The notes under the pieces: generated by a model
What the model saw: only the letters and a program-made list of their open reading frames with translations
Told to the model about the DNA's origin: nothing
Databases searched by the model: none
Made by a program: the position numbers and the translations under genes
Part shown: positions 1 to 9,388 of the stretch, in pieces
Layout: every line of letters begins with the position of its first letter
Position numbering within the stretch: the first letter of the stretch is position 1
Source: Halothiobacillus sp.
GTDB taxonomy: Bacteria; Pseudomonadota; Gammaproteobacteria; Halothiobacillales; Halothiobacillaceae
DNA: 43,787 bases
NCBI GenBank assembly: GCA_023255735.1
Contig: JAGDVP010000008.1
Coordinates: 1 to 43,787 of the forward strand
Reading direction: 5' to 3'

Positions 1-805
<805 letters not shown>

Positions 806-981
806 TTAAAGCTAGAAGCTGATCCTGTCATTACATTTTATTGTCTTGACAGGTCACCTATGTTTTTTGGATCCCCAAACAACACAAGCACCCACACAAA
901 TCATCTTAATTCTTAAAGAGTTTAACTTACGCCCTTCCGGCTAAGTATTTGTTTGCTTTCCCTTCTTTCGAAGGAGCGCGC
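806..981 (-). other. rrn leader (pre-16S spacer)
   Basis: This stretch has no credible gene. It is the transcribed leader between the nearest rrn promoter and the 16S 5' end. It holds a boxA-like element (911-922) and a local hairpin with a 7-bp perfect stem (CCTGTCA at 824-830 with TGACAGG at 847-853) just before the mature 5' end. The hairpin could take part in folding or processing of the pre-16S transcript, which is inference. The short open frames here have no family resemblance and overlap the rRNA control region. Confidence 0.7.
911..922 (-). promoter_or_regulatory. boxA-like rRNA antitermination element
   Basis: On the minus strand the sequence reads AACTCTTTAAGA, close to the E. coli rrn boxA TGCTCTTTAACA. 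It lies in the leader between the promoters and 16S, where NusB/NusE would load for antitermination. The position and the CTCTTTAA core are seen; function is inferred from family knowledge. Confidence 0.65.
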
Positions 982-1009
982 ATTTTATACGCTTATTTCA
1001 CCTTGTCAA
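982..1009 (-). promoter_or_regulatory. rrn promoter, proximal (P1)
   Basis: On the minus strand a perfect -35 TTGACA (1004-1009) is followed by a 16-bp spacer and -10 TAAAAT (982-987), then a GC-rich discriminator GCGCGC. The GC-rich discriminator is typical of stable-RNA promoters that respond to ppGpp and DksA. Transcription would start near 974-976 and run into the 16S leader. Confidence 0.8.
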
Positions 1010-1062
1010 CACCTTTATTTCGGTGCCCGTCGCGCTTACCGCTTCGGTTTCAAGGGAGGCGC

Positions 1063-1090
1063 ATTCTACACCCCTCAAACTTCGTGTCAA
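1063..1090 (-). promoter_or_regulatory. rrn promoter, middle (P2)
   Basis: On the minus strand -35 TTGACA (1085-1090), a 16-bp spacer and -10 TAGAAT (1063-1068) are followed by the discriminator GCGCC. The design matches the promoters at 982-1009 and 1170-1197. Its -35 lies 81 bp upstream of that of the proximal promoter. Confidence 0.78.
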
Positions 1091-1169
1091 CACCTTTCTA
1101 TCAGCGCCAACACTACTCTCAAACACCTTCAGCCACAAACCTTAATCCATCTGCGCTTCAGGGTGGCGA

Positions 1170-1197
1170 ACTATACGCCCATTTCGTGTTGTGTCAA
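1170..1197 (-). promoter_or_regulatory. rrn promoter, distal (P3)
   Basis: On the minus strand -35 TTGACA (1192-1197), a 16-bp spacer and -10 TATAGT (1170-1175) are followed by TCGCC. It begins only about 22 bp past the CCA end of tRNA-Lys, so the tRNA and the rRNA operon may be separate units that are partly read through. The -35 is 107 bp upstream of that of the middle promoter. Confidence 0.76.
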
Positions 1198-1219
1198 AGC
1201 TTAATTTGGCACTCAAATT

Positions 1220-1295
1220 TGGTGGGTCGTGCGGGATTCGAACCTGCGACCAATTGATTAAAAGTCAACTGCTCTACCGACTGAGCTAACGACCC
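1220..1295 (-). tRNA. tRNA-Lys (anticodon UUU), CCA encoded
   Basis: The minus strand folds as a complete cloverleaf. It has a 7-bp acceptor stem GGGTCGT/ACGACCC, a D-arm GCTC/GAGC, an anticodon arm GTTGA/TCAAT around the loop CTTTTAA, and a T-arm GCAGG/CCTGC with TTCGAAT. Anticodon TTT lies at 1260-1262 on the plus strand. The CCA end is encoded at 1220-1222. The gene sits between queC and the rrn promoters and has its own promoter at 1311-1338. Confidence 0.97.
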
Positions 1296-1310
1296 GTTTA
1301 AGAGGTGCGT

Positions 1311-1338
1311 ATTTTACCTATCTGCTCACTGGACGCAA
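1311..1338 (-). promoter_or_regulatory. Promoter of tRNA-Lys
   Basis: On the minus strand TTGCGT (1333-1338), a 16-bp spacer and TAAAAT (1311-1316) are followed by an ACGCACC discriminator about 10 bp before the tRNA 5' end. The 16-bp spacing and strong -10 match the neighbouring rrn promoters. The -35 has four of six consensus bases. Confidence 0.6.
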
Positions 1339-1363
1339 GTGCTTTTGCGCACTGAAATTCAAC

Positions 1364-2062
1364 TTAATTACTATATCGGGTGGCATCGGGCAGCCCCGCA
1401 TCAATAAACCCTTGTTTTCTATAATGGCATGCATCACAACGCCCACAGGCTTTCCCATCCGCGGTTGGGCTGTAGCAGGAGATAGTTTCGCTGTAATCGA
1501 CACCCAGTGCGGCGCCCGTCTGGATTATTTGTGCTTTTGTCATGTATTGCAGCGGGGCTATGATTTTGAACGGGGGTGATCTGTCTTTGGTTGCTGTCGC
1601 TATATTGGCTAGGATTTCGAATTGATGAATAAATTCTGGGCGGCAATCGGGATAACCTGAATAATCCACCGCATTGACTCCAATGTATATTCTGCGGGCT
1701 CCCAATATTTCGGCCCAGCCCAACGCCAGCGAGAGAAAGGTGAGATTTCTTGCGGGAACGTAAGTGATAGGGATATCTGCCTGGGTTCGTTCAATGAAAT
1801 CAGGCACATCAATCGTGGTATCGGTTAAGGCGGAGCCGCCCACGCCGTTCAAATCAATTCGTATCGTTTTGTGATGCTCTATACCGAGGCGCTTTGCGAT
1901 GCGATGTGCGGCCTCAAGCTCGACTTTGTGCCGTTGGCCATAATCAAAGCTTACCGCGTAGACTTGATAGCCTTCACTCTGCGCGATTGCCGCGACCGTT
2001 GCCGAATCAAGCCCGCCTGAGAGCAACACGACCGCTTTTAAGAGTTCAGTGTCCAGGATCAT
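1364..2062 (-). CDS. queC: 7-cyano-7-deazaguanine synthase QueC
   Basis: QueC converts 7-carboxy-7-deazaguanine to preQ0 using ATP and ammonia, in the cytoplasmic pathway to the modified tRNA base queuosine. The 232-residue protein has the N-type ATP pyrophosphatase P-loop SGGLDS at residues 15-20. A C-terminal zinc site is visible as C-x7-CGRCDAC after [10 protein letters not shown]. Length is normal for the family. It is the last gene of the yebC-tol-que block and overlaps the end of queE by 17 bases, which argues for translational coupling. QueE, which makes its substrate, is encoded directly upstream. The tRNA-Lys promoter begins just past its stop codon. Confidence 0.95.
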   Translation of the reverse strand: MILDTELLKAVVLLSGGLDSATVAAIAQSEGYQVYAVSFDYGQRHKVELEAAHRIAKRLGIEHHKTIRIDLNGVGGSALTDTTIDVPDFIERTQADIPITYVPARNLTFLSLALGWAEILGARRIYIGVNAVDYSGYPDCRPEFIHQFEILANIATATKDRSPPFKIIAPLQYMTKAQIIQTGAALGVDYSETISCYSPTADGKACGRCDACHYRKQGFIDAGLPDATRYSN

Positions 2063-2714
2063 TCCCCCATACCATTTTATGCAATTGCATTTGCATGCGA
2101 ATACGCAGCCCGGTAGCCAAAATCCAACCTGCCAACATCACGGGGGTTATTTCGTCAAATACGGGGGAGATGAGCACATTAACCCGCTGATCCAGTTGGT
2201 ATTTTAGGATTTGCTCGTGTGCCCATTGAAAATCCTCGCTATTACCCACGACAAACTTCACTTCATCTGTAGTTTTAAGATGATCGAGGTTGGTATATAG
2301 ATTTTTGGATAATTCACCTGAACTGGGTGTTTTCAAATCCATCACAATGCGCACGCGGGGATCTACGTCGGTAATATCGATGGCGCCACTGGTTTCTAGG
2401 CTTACCGCAAAATTTTCATCGCACAGATGGGTTAACAAACGAACACAAGCGGGTTGCGCCAGCGGTTCGCCGCCGGTGACGCAAATTTCTTTGGTGTTTA
2501 GCGCACGAACTTCTCGGATTATGTCATCTATTGCCCTGCGTTGCCCGCCCGTAAAGGCATAGGCGGTATCGCAATACACGCAGCGCAAGGGGCAACCGGT
2601 TAGTCGGATAAATACGGTTGGCCAACCAACACTGTCGGACTCGCCTTGCAACGATCGAAAAATCTCGGTGATTCTCAGTTGCAGCGGTTCTGGCGGGTGC
2701 ACAACATCACTCAT
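2046..2714 (-). CDS. queE: 7-carboxy-7-deazaguanine synthase QueE (radical SAM)
   Basis: QueE is a radical SAM enzyme that converts 6-carboxytetrahydropterin to 7-carboxy-7-deazaguanine, the substrate of QueC. The 222-residue protein carries the cluster-binding motif C41-x3-C45-x2-C48 in [10 protein letters not shown]. It also has the N-terminal FRSLQGES typical of the family and the GGEPLAQP segment that contributes to SAM binding. It overlaps cpoB by 4 bases and queC by 17 bases. The cpoB-queE-queC order is common in Gammaproteobacteria. No queD or queF is present in the window. Confidence 0.94.
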   Translation of the reverse strand: MSDVVHPPEPLQLRITEIFRSLQGESDSVGWPTVFIRLTGCPLRCVYCDTAYAFTGGQRRAIDDIIREVRALNTKEICVTGGEPLAQPACVRLLTHLCDENFAVSLETSGAIDITDVDPRVRIVMDLKTPSSGELSKNLYTNLDHLKTTDEVKFVVGNSEDFQWAHEQILKYQLDQRVNVLISPVFDEITPVMLAGWILATGLRIRMQMQLHKMVWGNDPGH

Positions 2715-3646
2715 CGTTTCTCAGTATCCATTCGCCCCAATCGCTGTTTGGCTAAATTGGCAGCTTGACTTTGGGGGAATTGCGCAATCACTTTTTGGAA
2801 AATAGCGCGCGCTTGGGCGTTTTTATTTTCATCGTAGGCGATATAGCCGGTCTTTAAGAGCGCATCAGGCACCCGATCGCTTTTCGGGAATTGGCTGAGT
2901 ATTTTTTGATAGGCCGCATCAGCTTGGGTGCGTTTTTGTTGCACATAATAAGTTTCACCTTGCCAAAAGAGCGCGCTGGGCGTCCATTGGCCTTGGGGAT
3001 CGGCATCAATTGTTGCTTGAAAGCCCTTGATGGCCTCATCGTAACTGCCATTTTTTAACTGCGTGAAGGCGGCGTTATAAAGCGCTTGCTGTTTTGCATC
3101 ATTTGCGGGCGCGGCGGGTTGAGCGGTGGCGGCAGGCTGAAGCGTTGTGGGTGCCACGGGCGCGGCAGGGGGGGCAGCAGGCATGGTTTGCATCGGTGGC
3201 GGATTCGATGACGAGCCATTTGCCGTTGCGGCGCCGCCCGGTTGTTCAAGCTTAGTGAGGCGGTCATCTAATGCGCCAAATCCTGATTGCTGAGTTTTCT
3301 GCAAACGTTGAATTTGGTTGCCCTGCTCTTCAACTTGACCGCGCAAATTTTGCACCTGCTCTTGCAGCTGAGACACATTATTCAAGAGATTTTGAATAAT
3401 GACTGTTTGCCCTGAACTGGGGGTTGCCGGTGCGGCATCGTTGCTACCCAAGGGTTGCGGTTGCACGCCGACACCCAATGGGGTTGCGACCGTCGCTTCC
3501 TGTGCGGGCGCCGGCGCAGGCTTGGTGCCATTCCAATCTAACCAAGTCGGTGGTGTTTGTGCTTGGACACTCGCCGCCATGGCTAAACTCAATAATGAGC
3601 CAGCTAATATTTGCGGCAAAGCCACTTTGGGTTTTAATTGTTTCAT
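2711..3646 (-). CDS. cpoB: Tol-Pal system coordinator CpoB (YbgF)
   Basis: CpoB is a periplasmic protein that links PBP1B-driven wall synthesis with Tol-driven outer-membrane constriction. The 311-residue precursor starts with a signal peptide ending near AASVQAQ. A trimerising coiled coil follows (INNVSQLQEQ-type heptads, about residues 85-130). Next comes a Pro/Ala-rich linker (about 135-185) and C-terminal TPR repeats beginning near QALYNAAF and including the FWQGETYY and AQFPQS signatures. It follows tolB after about 70 bases. In most gammaproteobacteria pal separates these two genes, and here it does not. The gene overlaps queE by 4 bases. Confidence 0.9.
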   Translation of the reverse strand: MKQLKPKVALPQILAGSLLSLAMAASVQAQTPPTWLDWNGTKPAPAPAQEATVATPLGVGVQPQPLGSNDAAPATPSSGQTVIIQNLLNNVSQLQEQVQNLRGQVEEQGNQIQRLQKTQQSGFGALDDRLTKLEQPGGAATANGSSSNPPPMQTMPAAPPAAPVAPTTLQPAATAQPAAPANDAKQQALYNAAFTQLKNGSYDEAIKGFQATIDADPQGQWTPSALFWQGETYYVQQKRTQADAAYQKILSQFPKSDRVPDALLKTGYIAYDENKNAQARAIFQKVIAQFPQSQAANLAKQRLGRMDTEKR

Positions 3647-3716
3647 CGCTAGTTCTTACTCTTTAAATGTATTGCAAGGCCATTTGATGGCGCACGGGTT
3701 GAAGAGTGCCGCACGC

Positions 3717-5027
3717 TTATTGTTCTGCGCCTTGGAATGGGCCCCAAGCGGGATCCCGTACCTTGCCGCTGGCAAAACGCAAAGTTTGGCTGCCTGCACC
3801 GGCGAGCGGGCTCACTTTTAAGACAGAACCACCCCCCGATTGGGACGCATAAATTAGCATGGTGCCATTGGGGGCAAAGCTTGGCCGCTCTTCGGAGCCG
3901 CCGTTGCTTATGTAGCGAAAATCGTTACCGCCACCCGAGAGCGATTGCACTGCAACCCGATAACCGCCATTGCCACCGGCTAACATCGCCAGCGTTTTGC
4001 CATCGGGAGACACGGCGCTACCCGCCGCATAGGAAACACCAAATGTTAAGCGTTGTGCTGATCCCGCCCCCGGTGTTTGCTCAAAAATTTGTGGGGAGCC
4101 GGAGCGATCCGAGGTAAATACCAGTGTTTGGTTATTGGGCATCCAAGACGCTTCGGTATTAATAGAGCCATCGCTGGTTACTTGCGTTAAGGCGCGGGTA
4201 TCCAAATCAACGATGTAGATATTCGGGCTACTAAACTTCGATAGCGTTAGTGCTATTTTATTGCCTTTAGGCGACCAGCTCGGCGCACCGTTAATGCCGG
4301 GGAACTTGGTTAGCTGATATCGCTGTCCTGTGCGTAAATCTTGCACCCAAATGCCCGACCGCCGGCCTTCAAAGGAAACGTAGGCTAATTTGGTGCCATC
4401 TGGCGACCAAGTGGGTGACATCAAAGGATAGGTTGAGCTCAAAACGGTTTGCGGATTGGCGCCATCGGAATCGGCCACCTCTAAAGTGTAGCGGCGCTTA
4501 TTCACAGGGCCATCGGTTTCGGTCACATAAGCAATCTTGGTATCGAAAGCCCCTCGAATCCCCGTGATTTGCTTGAACACAATATCAGCGATGCGGTGGG
4601 CAATGCTGCGCTCCGCTGCGATGGGTGCCGATATCACGCGCGCCGCCATTTGCTGGCCGTTAGACACATTGAGCAGATAAAACGTGGCCTGATAGGCGCC
4701 GCCTTGCTGCTCAACCTTACCCACCACCAAATATTGGGCTTTGCCGGCACGCCATTGATCAAACTGCACTTGATCGGGCGTTGAGGGCTGGCTTGGCAGT
4801 TGATCGGTGGTTAATGGCGCAAACTGCCCAGAACGCGCTAAATCTGCCCGGATAATGCTGGATAAATCGGTATTGGTTGTGGTGGCAAAGGGCACCACGG
4901 CAATCGGCACGCCGCTTTCTTGCCCGCCGCTGATGACAATATTCAGCTCAGCCACGCTCACCATCGGTACTGCCAACAAAAGCAGTGCCAAAATTCTCAA
5001 ACCCCAATGCTGAATTCGTGCGCTCAT
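3717..5027 (-). CDS. tolB: Tol-Pal system beta-propeller protein TolB
   Basis: TolB is the periplasmic component that cycles between Pal and TolA. The protein has a signal peptide, an N-terminal alpha/beta domain starting near ELNIVISGG, and a C-terminal propeller with repeated SPTWSPDG, APSWSPKG, EASWMPNN and RPSFAPNG blades. I start it at ATG 5027 (436 residues). GAAGGTGA lies about 6 bases upstream, and the longer frame to 5051 would need a TTG start without a good ribosome site. Position after tolA is standard. The next gene is cpoB, so the usual binding partner Pal is not encoded here. Confidence 0.94.
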   Translation of the reverse strand: MSARIQHWGLRILALLLLAVPMVSVAELNIVISGGQESGVPIAVVPFATTTNTDLSSIIRADLARSGQFAPLTTDQLPSQPSTPDQVQFDQWRAGKAQYLVVGKVEQQGGAYQATFYLLNVSNGQQMAARVISAPIAAERSIAHRIADIVFKQITGIRGAFDTKIAYVTETDGPVNKRRYTLEVADSDGANPQTVLSSTYPLMSPTWSPDGTKLAYVSFEGRRSGIWVQDLRTGQRYQLTKFPGINGAPSWSPKGNKIALTLSKFSSPNIYIVDLDTRALTQVTSDGSINTEASWMPNNQTLVFTSDRSGSPQIFEQTPGAGSAQRLTFGVSYAAGSAVSPDGKTLAMLAGGNGGYRVAVQSLSGGGNDFRYISNGGSEERPSFAPNGTMLIYASQSGGGSVLKVSPLAGAGSQTLRFASGKVRDPAWGPFQGAEQ

Positions 5028-5088
5028 GCGGATCACCTTCGATGGACTCAAAACGAAACTAAAAACACCAAGACCCTAATTCAAGCAA

Positions 5089-6180
5089 TTAGGGTTTGGC
5101 CTGAAACTCAAAATTAATACTGGACTGAAACAAACTCATATCTGCGGGCAATGGTAACGGCGAGGCGCGCTCAATGGCCTGTTGCACCGATCGCTGAAAC
5201 AACTGATCGCCATCGCATTGCAATACTTTAACATTGATTACCGTACCGTCGGATGCCTGTGAAATTCGCACATTGCATTTCCATTGAGGCTCCCAGCCCG
5301 GTGGCTTATACCATTGCGATTGGACTTTATTTTTAATCGCCGCCATGTAGGCATTCAGCACACCTTGGGATTGTTGTGTGCGCAATTCATCTTGCAACTG
5401 GCTTTTAAGCGCCGCTTCTTGCGCTTGTCGCGCCTTGGCGGCGGCTTCTTTTGCGGCTTCCGCTTTAGCGGCCTTATCGGCTGCCTCTTTAGCGGCCTTT
5501 TGCTGGGCGGCTTCTTTTGCGGCCTTTGCCTCGGCCGCTTTATCGGCTTGGGCTTTGGCTGCCTTTTCGGCCAGCGCTTTTTCTGCGGCGACTTTTTCTG
5601 CAGCCTGTTTATTGAGCTCAGCTGCTTTGGCGGCAGCGGCCTTGGCCTCGGCGGCGGCCGCCTTTTCTCTCGCTGCCTCAGCTTGCGCGGCTTGTTTTTG
5701 CGCATCCGCCCGAGCGGTTTCTTGCTGGATTTTTTCGAGCGCTTTTTGCTGCGAATCTAACGCAAGCTCTGCCTGTTTTTGCGCGGCTTGTGCCGCTTTC
5801 AGTTGCGCCTCTTGCGCCGCTGCGGCCTGCTGTCGGCTTTCACGCAAGGCTTCTAGCTGCTGCAAACGCGCTTGCTCGGCGCGGCGTGCCGATGCTGCGA
5901 GTTCTGCGGCGGCTTGCGCTTTCTCAGCCTCAGATTTTTGTTGTTTTAAGGCTTGTTCACGTTGCGCGTCGGCGCTTTTAAGCCGATTGAGTTGCTGGTC
6001 AATCGCCGATTGCGGCACCGAAGTCGCTTGGATGGTTTGTTCGGTGGGTGTATTGGAAGCCTCGGAGGCCGGTGAAAAGGCGTGCATTTTAAACGAGATA
6101 AAAATCGCCAACACAATCAGCAAGTGCAATACGATTGCCAACAGCGTGGCGAGTGGCATACGGGCAAACCAACGAAACAT
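5089..6180 (-). CDS. tolA: Cell envelope integrity protein TolA
   Basis: TolA spans the periplasm and couples the TolQR motor to TolB/Pal. The 363-residue protein has one N-terminal membrane segment (about residues 10-32, LATLLAIVLHLLIVLAIFIS). A very long Ala/Lys/Glu/Gln-rich helical stalk (about 60-265) is built of KAAAE-like units. The C-terminal globular domain contains KNKVQSQWYKP, C-x-VRI and CDGDQLFQRSVQQAI. Stop and start are 2 bases from tolR. The stalk composition creates long spurious open frames on the opposite strand. Confidence 0.95.
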   Translation of the reverse strand: MFRWFARMPLATLLAIVLHLLIVLAIFISFKMHAFSPASEASNTPTEQTIQATSVPQSAIDQQLNRLKSADAQREQALKQQKSEAEKAQAAAELAASARRAEQARLQQLEALRESRQQAAAAQEAQLKAAQAAQKQAELALDSQQKALEKIQQETARADAQKQAAQAEAAREKAAAAEAKAAAAKAAELNKQAAEKVAAEKALAEKAAKAQADKAAEAKAAKEAAQQKAAKEAADKAAKAEAAKEAAAKARQAQEAALKSQLQDELRTQQSQGVLNAYMAAIKNKVQSQWYKPPGWEPQWKCNVRISQASDGTVINVKVLQCDGDQLFQRSVQQAIERASPLPLPADMSLFQSSINFEFQAKP

Positions 6181-6182
6181 GG

Positions 6183-6638
6183 CTATTTGCCCCCGCCTGC
6201 TTTGGTATTACTGGGTTGATCGGTCACCAAACCCACTTTATCTACGCCCGCTTTTTGCACGGCCGCCATGGCGTTCATCACAAATTGGTAACTCGCGTCT
6301 TTATCACCTTTCACCAGCACCGGGATTTTCGGGTTATCTTTTAATGACGCGGCAATATAGCCTTGAATTTCACTGATGGATGGTTGCTCGCCAGACAGCG
6401 GCGCCTTGCCACCCGAAACAGAGTAGTCACCCGTTTTGCTTACCGCCACCACGATGGGCGGCACGTCACTGGCGGGTAATGCTTTAGAAGCCGCACTCGG
6501 CGGCGTGACCTCCACCCCTTGCTGCAACATGGGCGCGGTCACCATAAAAATCACGAGCAGCACCAGCATCACATCGATGTACGGCACCACGTTGATTTCG
6601 GCAACCACTTTACGGCTGCGGCGGGCACGACGATCCAT
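6183..6638 (-). CDS. tolR: Tol-Pal system proton-channel protein TolR
   Basis: TolR is the inner-membrane subunit of the TolQR proton-driven motor. The 151-residue protein has one membrane segment (about residues 18-40) with the conserved aspartate D22 in VVPYIDVMLVLL, which is thought to carry protons. A periplasmic domain ends in VLVKGDKDASYQFVMNAMAAV and GLVTDQP. The family is homologous to ExbD, but linkage to tolQ and tolA supports the Tol assignment. The gene ends 2 bases before tolA and starts 3 bases after tolQ. Confidence 0.95.
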   Translation of the reverse strand: MDRRARRSRKVVAEINVVPYIDVMLVLLVIFMVTAPMLQQGVEVTPPSAASKALPASDVPPIVVAVSKTGDYSVSGGKAPLSGEQPSISEIQGYIAASLKDNPKIPVLVKGDKDASYQFVMNAMAAVQKAGVDKVGLVTDQPSNTKAGGGK

Positions 6639-6641
6639 GGC

Positions 6642-7319
6642 TTACTGCCCCCCGATCTGGCGCTGAAGCAAGCCTAAAAACTCATCGGTGAACCGATCAT
6701 ATCGGCCATATAATTCATCTACTTGGGTGGAATAGCGATTGTACGCCACCACCGCAGGAATGGCCGCAAACAAGCCCATCGCGGTCGCGATGAGCGCCTC
6801 GGCAATGGGCGGCGCCACGGTAGCTAGGGTGGCATTTTGCGCGTTTCCTAAGTTCATAAACGCACTCATGATGCCCCAGACGGTACCAAACAAACCAATA
6901 TATGGGCTCACAGAACCAATGGTTGCCAAAATGGGCAAGCCTTCTTCGAACCGTTCGATTTGCCGGTGCAAGGTGACTCGCATGGCGCGCTCAACCCCTT
7001 CAATCAGCTCAACGGCGCTGCGCCCTTCCACTTGGCGCAGCCGCTTGAACTCGCGAAAGCCCGATTCAAAAATGGCTTCTTGGCCTTCGCGCGGACGGCT
7101 TTCACGGGAAATTCGATCAAAAAGATCATTCAAACTGCCGCCGCTCCAAAAACTTTCTTCAAATTGTTTGGCGCTTTTTCGTGCCGCACGCAATGCAGCC
7201 GATTTATGAAATATGAGCGACCAAGAGGCCACAGAGGCTGCCAATAATAGCAATAAAACAATTTGCACAGGCAGGCTTGCGCCTAAAATCAGGTGCACAA
7301 CAGACGGTTCAGTACTCAC
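6642..7319 (-). CDS. tolQ: Tol-Pal system motor protein TolQ
   Basis: TolQ forms the proton channel with TolR and drives TolA. The 225-residue protein has three predicted membrane segments: about 15-36 (VQIVLLLLLAASVASWSLIF), about 135-158 (IATIGSVSPYIGLFGTVWG) and about 168-190 (IAEALIATAMGLFAAIPAV). The GSVSPYIGLFGTVWGI and EALIATAMGL blocks are MotA/TolQ/ExbB signatures. The start codon is GTG, preceded by an AGG about 8 bases upstream. YbgC is encoded 17 bases upstream, as in many tol operons. Confidence 0.95.
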   Translation of the reverse strand: MSTEPSVVHLILGASLPVQIVLLLLLAASVASWSLIFHKSAALRAARKSAKQFEESFWSGGSLNDLFDRISRESRPREGQEAIFESGFREFKRLRQVEGRSAVELIEGVERAMRVTLHRQIERFEEGLPILATIGSVSPYIGLFGTVWGIMSAFMNLGNAQNATLATVAPPIAEALIATAMGLFAAIPAVVAYNRYSTQVDELYGRYDRFTDEFLGLLQRQIGGQ

Positions 7320-7336
7320 AGAAACCTAGCTCCAAA

Positions 7337-7735
7337 TCACAGTAAGACCATACCTTTCGGAATGGGTTTGGGTTTAAACGAAATTGCATCCACACACACA
7401 ATCTGAACCGATGCTTGAGACAAGAGCGCCCCGTCTGAAGTTCGCTCCACGGTTTGTTCAAAGTGCAACGCAGCCGCCGATTGTTTTTTCAGCCGACAGC
7501 TTACCTGCAAAGCATCATTAAATCGGGCGGAACGCAGATAGTTTACTTGTAACGCAGATACAACAAAAACGATCCCATAGCTATCGCGTAATTGATCTTG
7601 CTCAAACCCTTGCGCACGCAGCCACTCAGTGCGGGCGCGCTCATAGAATTTCAAGTAGTTAGCGTAATAAACCACGCCCGCCGCATCCGTATCCTCATAA
7701 TATACGCGCACCGGCCAATAAAATTCGGCGGTCAT
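7337..7735 (-). CDS. ybgC: Tol-associated acyl-CoA thioesterase YbgC
   Basis: This is a cytoplasmic hot-dog-fold thioesterase of the 4-hydroxybenzoyl-CoA type. The 132-residue protein has the family signature [19 protein letters not shown] followed by ERARTEWLR, with the likely catalytic aspartate at D17. The family normally has His where this protein has the second Tyr of VVYYANY, a change also found in other members. It starts within the last codons of ruvB (ATGA overlap). The enzyme is genetically linked to tol in many Proteobacteria, but its role in the complex is not settled. Confidence 0.93.
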   Translation of the reverse strand: MTAEFYWPVRVYYEDTDAAGVVYYANYLKFYERARTEWLRAQGFEQDQLRDSYGIVFVVSALQVNYLRSARFNDALQVSCRLKKQSAAALHFEQTVERTSDGALLSQASVQIVCVDAISFKPKPIPKGMVLL

Positions 7736-8781
7736 TGGGCATCCTCTTCTGTCGGCAAGAGCGCGCCTTGCTGGGCTTGAAAGCTGGCGGGGGGGCGAAA
7801 ACCAAAATGCGCGTAGGTGAGTTTAGTGGCCATGCGCCCCCGGGCGGTGCGCACCAAAAAACCTTGTTGAATCAAGAACGGTTCGAGCACATCTTCGATC
7901 GTATCGCGCGCCTCGCCGATGGCGGCGGCGATATTATCGAGCCCGACCGGCCCGCCATCGAATTTATGAATCAGTGCCTCAAGCAGCCGTCGATCTTGAA
8001 AATCGAACCCGCGTACATCCACTTGCAGCAAATTGAGCGCATCGTGCGCCATGGCTTGATTAATGGCGCCATCACCGCGCACCTCGGCAAAATCGCGCAC
8101 GCGGCGCAGCAATCGATTGGCAATGCGTGGGGTGCCCCGCGCCCGCGCGGCAACTTCATGCGCGCCGGCCGCATCAATTGCAACCTGCATCAGCTGTGCC
8201 GAGCGCGTCACAATGTGGGTTAAATCGGCCACCGAGTAAAATTCCAGCCGCTGAATAATGCCGAAGCGATCCCGCAGGGGGCCTGTGAGCATGCCCGCCC
8301 GCGTGGTGGCACCCACCAAGGTAAACGGCGGCAAATCGAGCTTTATCGAGCGCGCGGCGGGCCCCTCGCCGATCATGATGTCGATTTGATAATCTTCCAT
8401 CGCGGGATACAAGATTTCTTCCACAATGGGCGAAAGCCTGTGAATTTCATCAATAAAAAGTACATCGTTCGGCTCTAAATTGGTCAGCAGCGCGGCTAAA
8501 TCGCCCGGACGCTCCAGCACCGGCCCCGAGGTTTGTTTTAAGCCCGTGCCCATCTCGTTGGCGATGATGTTGGCCAGCGTGGTTTTGCCTAAGCCCGGCG
8601 GGCCGAAAATCAATACATGATCGAGCGATTCCCCGCGCTGGCGCGCTGCGGGGATAAAAATTTGCATTTGCTCGACCACCGCCGGCTGGCCGACGTAATC
8701 CCCCAGCCGTTTGGGGCGCAACGCCCGCTCAATGGCCTCTTCTTCGCGCCCCGCACCCGCAGAAATGATGCGCTCTGTCAT
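7732..8781 (-). CDS. ruvB: Holliday junction branch migration helicase RuvB
   Basis: RuvB is the hexameric AAA+ motor that drives branch migration with RuvA. The 349-residue protein has Walker A GPPGLGKT (residues 60-67), Walker [11 protein letters not shown], the sensor/finger region [20 protein letters not shown] and a C-terminal winged helix with [13 protein letters not shown]. Length and start match the family (MTERIISAG followed by [11 protein letters not shown]). It lies 4 bases after ruvA and overlaps ybgC by 4 bases. Confidence 0.98.
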   Translation of the reverse strand: MTERIISAGAGREEEAIERALRPKRLGDYVGQPAVVEQMQIFIPAARQRGESLDHVLIFGPPGLGKTTLANIIANEMGTGLKQTSGPVLERPGDLAALLTNLEPNDVLFIDEIHRLSPIVEEILYPAMEDYQIDIMIGEGPAARSIKLDLPPFTLVGATTRAGMLTGPLRDRFGIIQRLEFYSVADLTHIVTRSAQLMQVAIDAAGAHEVAARARGTPRIANRLLRRVRDFAEVRGDGAINQAMAHDALNLLQVDVRGFDFQDRRLLEALIHKFDGGPVGLDNIAAAIGEARDTIEDVLEPFLIQQGFLVRTARGRMATKLTYAHFGFRPPASFQAQQGALLPTEEDAQ

Positions 8782-8785
8782 CCCG

Positions 8786-9388
8786 CTATCCCCCTGCCTT
8801 CGGTCTGAGCGCTTGACGGATGATCTGCTCGACCGTCAACTGCTCATCAACCGGCACGGCTTTCACCATTTTTAGGGCTTCGGCGGGTTTGTAGCCCAAT
8901 GCCTCCAGCGCGATCATGGCCTCGCTGCTGGCGCTGGGCTGGGGTGAGAAGGCGGCGCCGCCCGTGGGCCCAGCCGTAAAATCGCCCGCGCCGATGCGAT
9001 CGCGCAGTTCAATCACGAGGCGCTCAGCGGTTTTACGGCCAATACCGGGCAGGCGAACAAGGGCGGTAAGATCGTTGCGCTCAATGGCGCTCGCAAACTC
9101 TTCGGCGGTCATGCCGGAAAGTACCGCCAGCGCGAGCTTTGCGCCGACACCGGTAACTTTAAGCAGATGGCGAAATAGGCGGCGATCGGTTTCGCGGCCA
9201 AAACCATACAACAAAAAGGCATCTTCGCGCACCACGGTGTGGATTAAGAGGGTAACAGGCTGCCCCGTGGCGGGCAGGTCGAACAGGGTGGAGAGCGGCA
9301 CTTCAATTTCATAGCCCACGCCCTGCACATCCACGAGCAGCAGGGGGGGATCTTTACTAATGAGTGTGCCTTGAATGCGGCCAATCAT
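8786..9388 (-). CDS. ruvA: Holliday junction DNA-binding protein RuvA
   Basis: RuvA binds four-way junctions as a tetramer and recruits RuvB. The 200-residue protein has the N-terminal OB fold ([32 protein letters not shown]). Helix-hairpin-helix motifs follow ([15 protein letters not shown] and [18 protein letters not shown]). The C-terminal three-helix domain, which contacts RuvB, starts at [16 protein letters not shown]. It overlaps ruvC by 4 bases and precedes ruvB by 4 bases. Confidence 0.97.
   Translation of the reverse strand: MIGRIQGTLISKDPPLLLVDVQGVGYEIEVPLSTLFDLPATGQPVTLLIHTVVREDAFLLYGFGRETDRRLFRHLLKVTGVGAKLALAVLSGMTAEEFASAIERNDLTALVRLPGIGRKTAERLVIELRDRIGAGDFTAGPTGGAAFSPQPSASSEAMIALEALGYKPAEALKMVKAVPVDEQLTVEQIIRQALRPKAGG

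Noticed and set aside
949-1257. Small plus-strand open frames in the rrn leader and promoter area, one ending in GRAGFEPATN
   Set aside because: GRAGFEPATN is a well-known false peptide from the antisense of a tRNA T-arm, here tRNA-Lys. The rest overlaps promoters on the minus strand.
5028-5051. Longer TolB with TTG start at 5051
   Set aside because: ATG 5027 has a good ribosome site and places the signal peptide normally; the added residues are not typical of TolB.
5378-6376. 332-residue plus-strand open frame, Ala/Ser/Cys-rich
   Set aside because: It is the antisense of the tolA stalk (KAAAE-like repeats) and tolR. The composition is explained by the reverse reading of Ala codons, and it shows no family motif.
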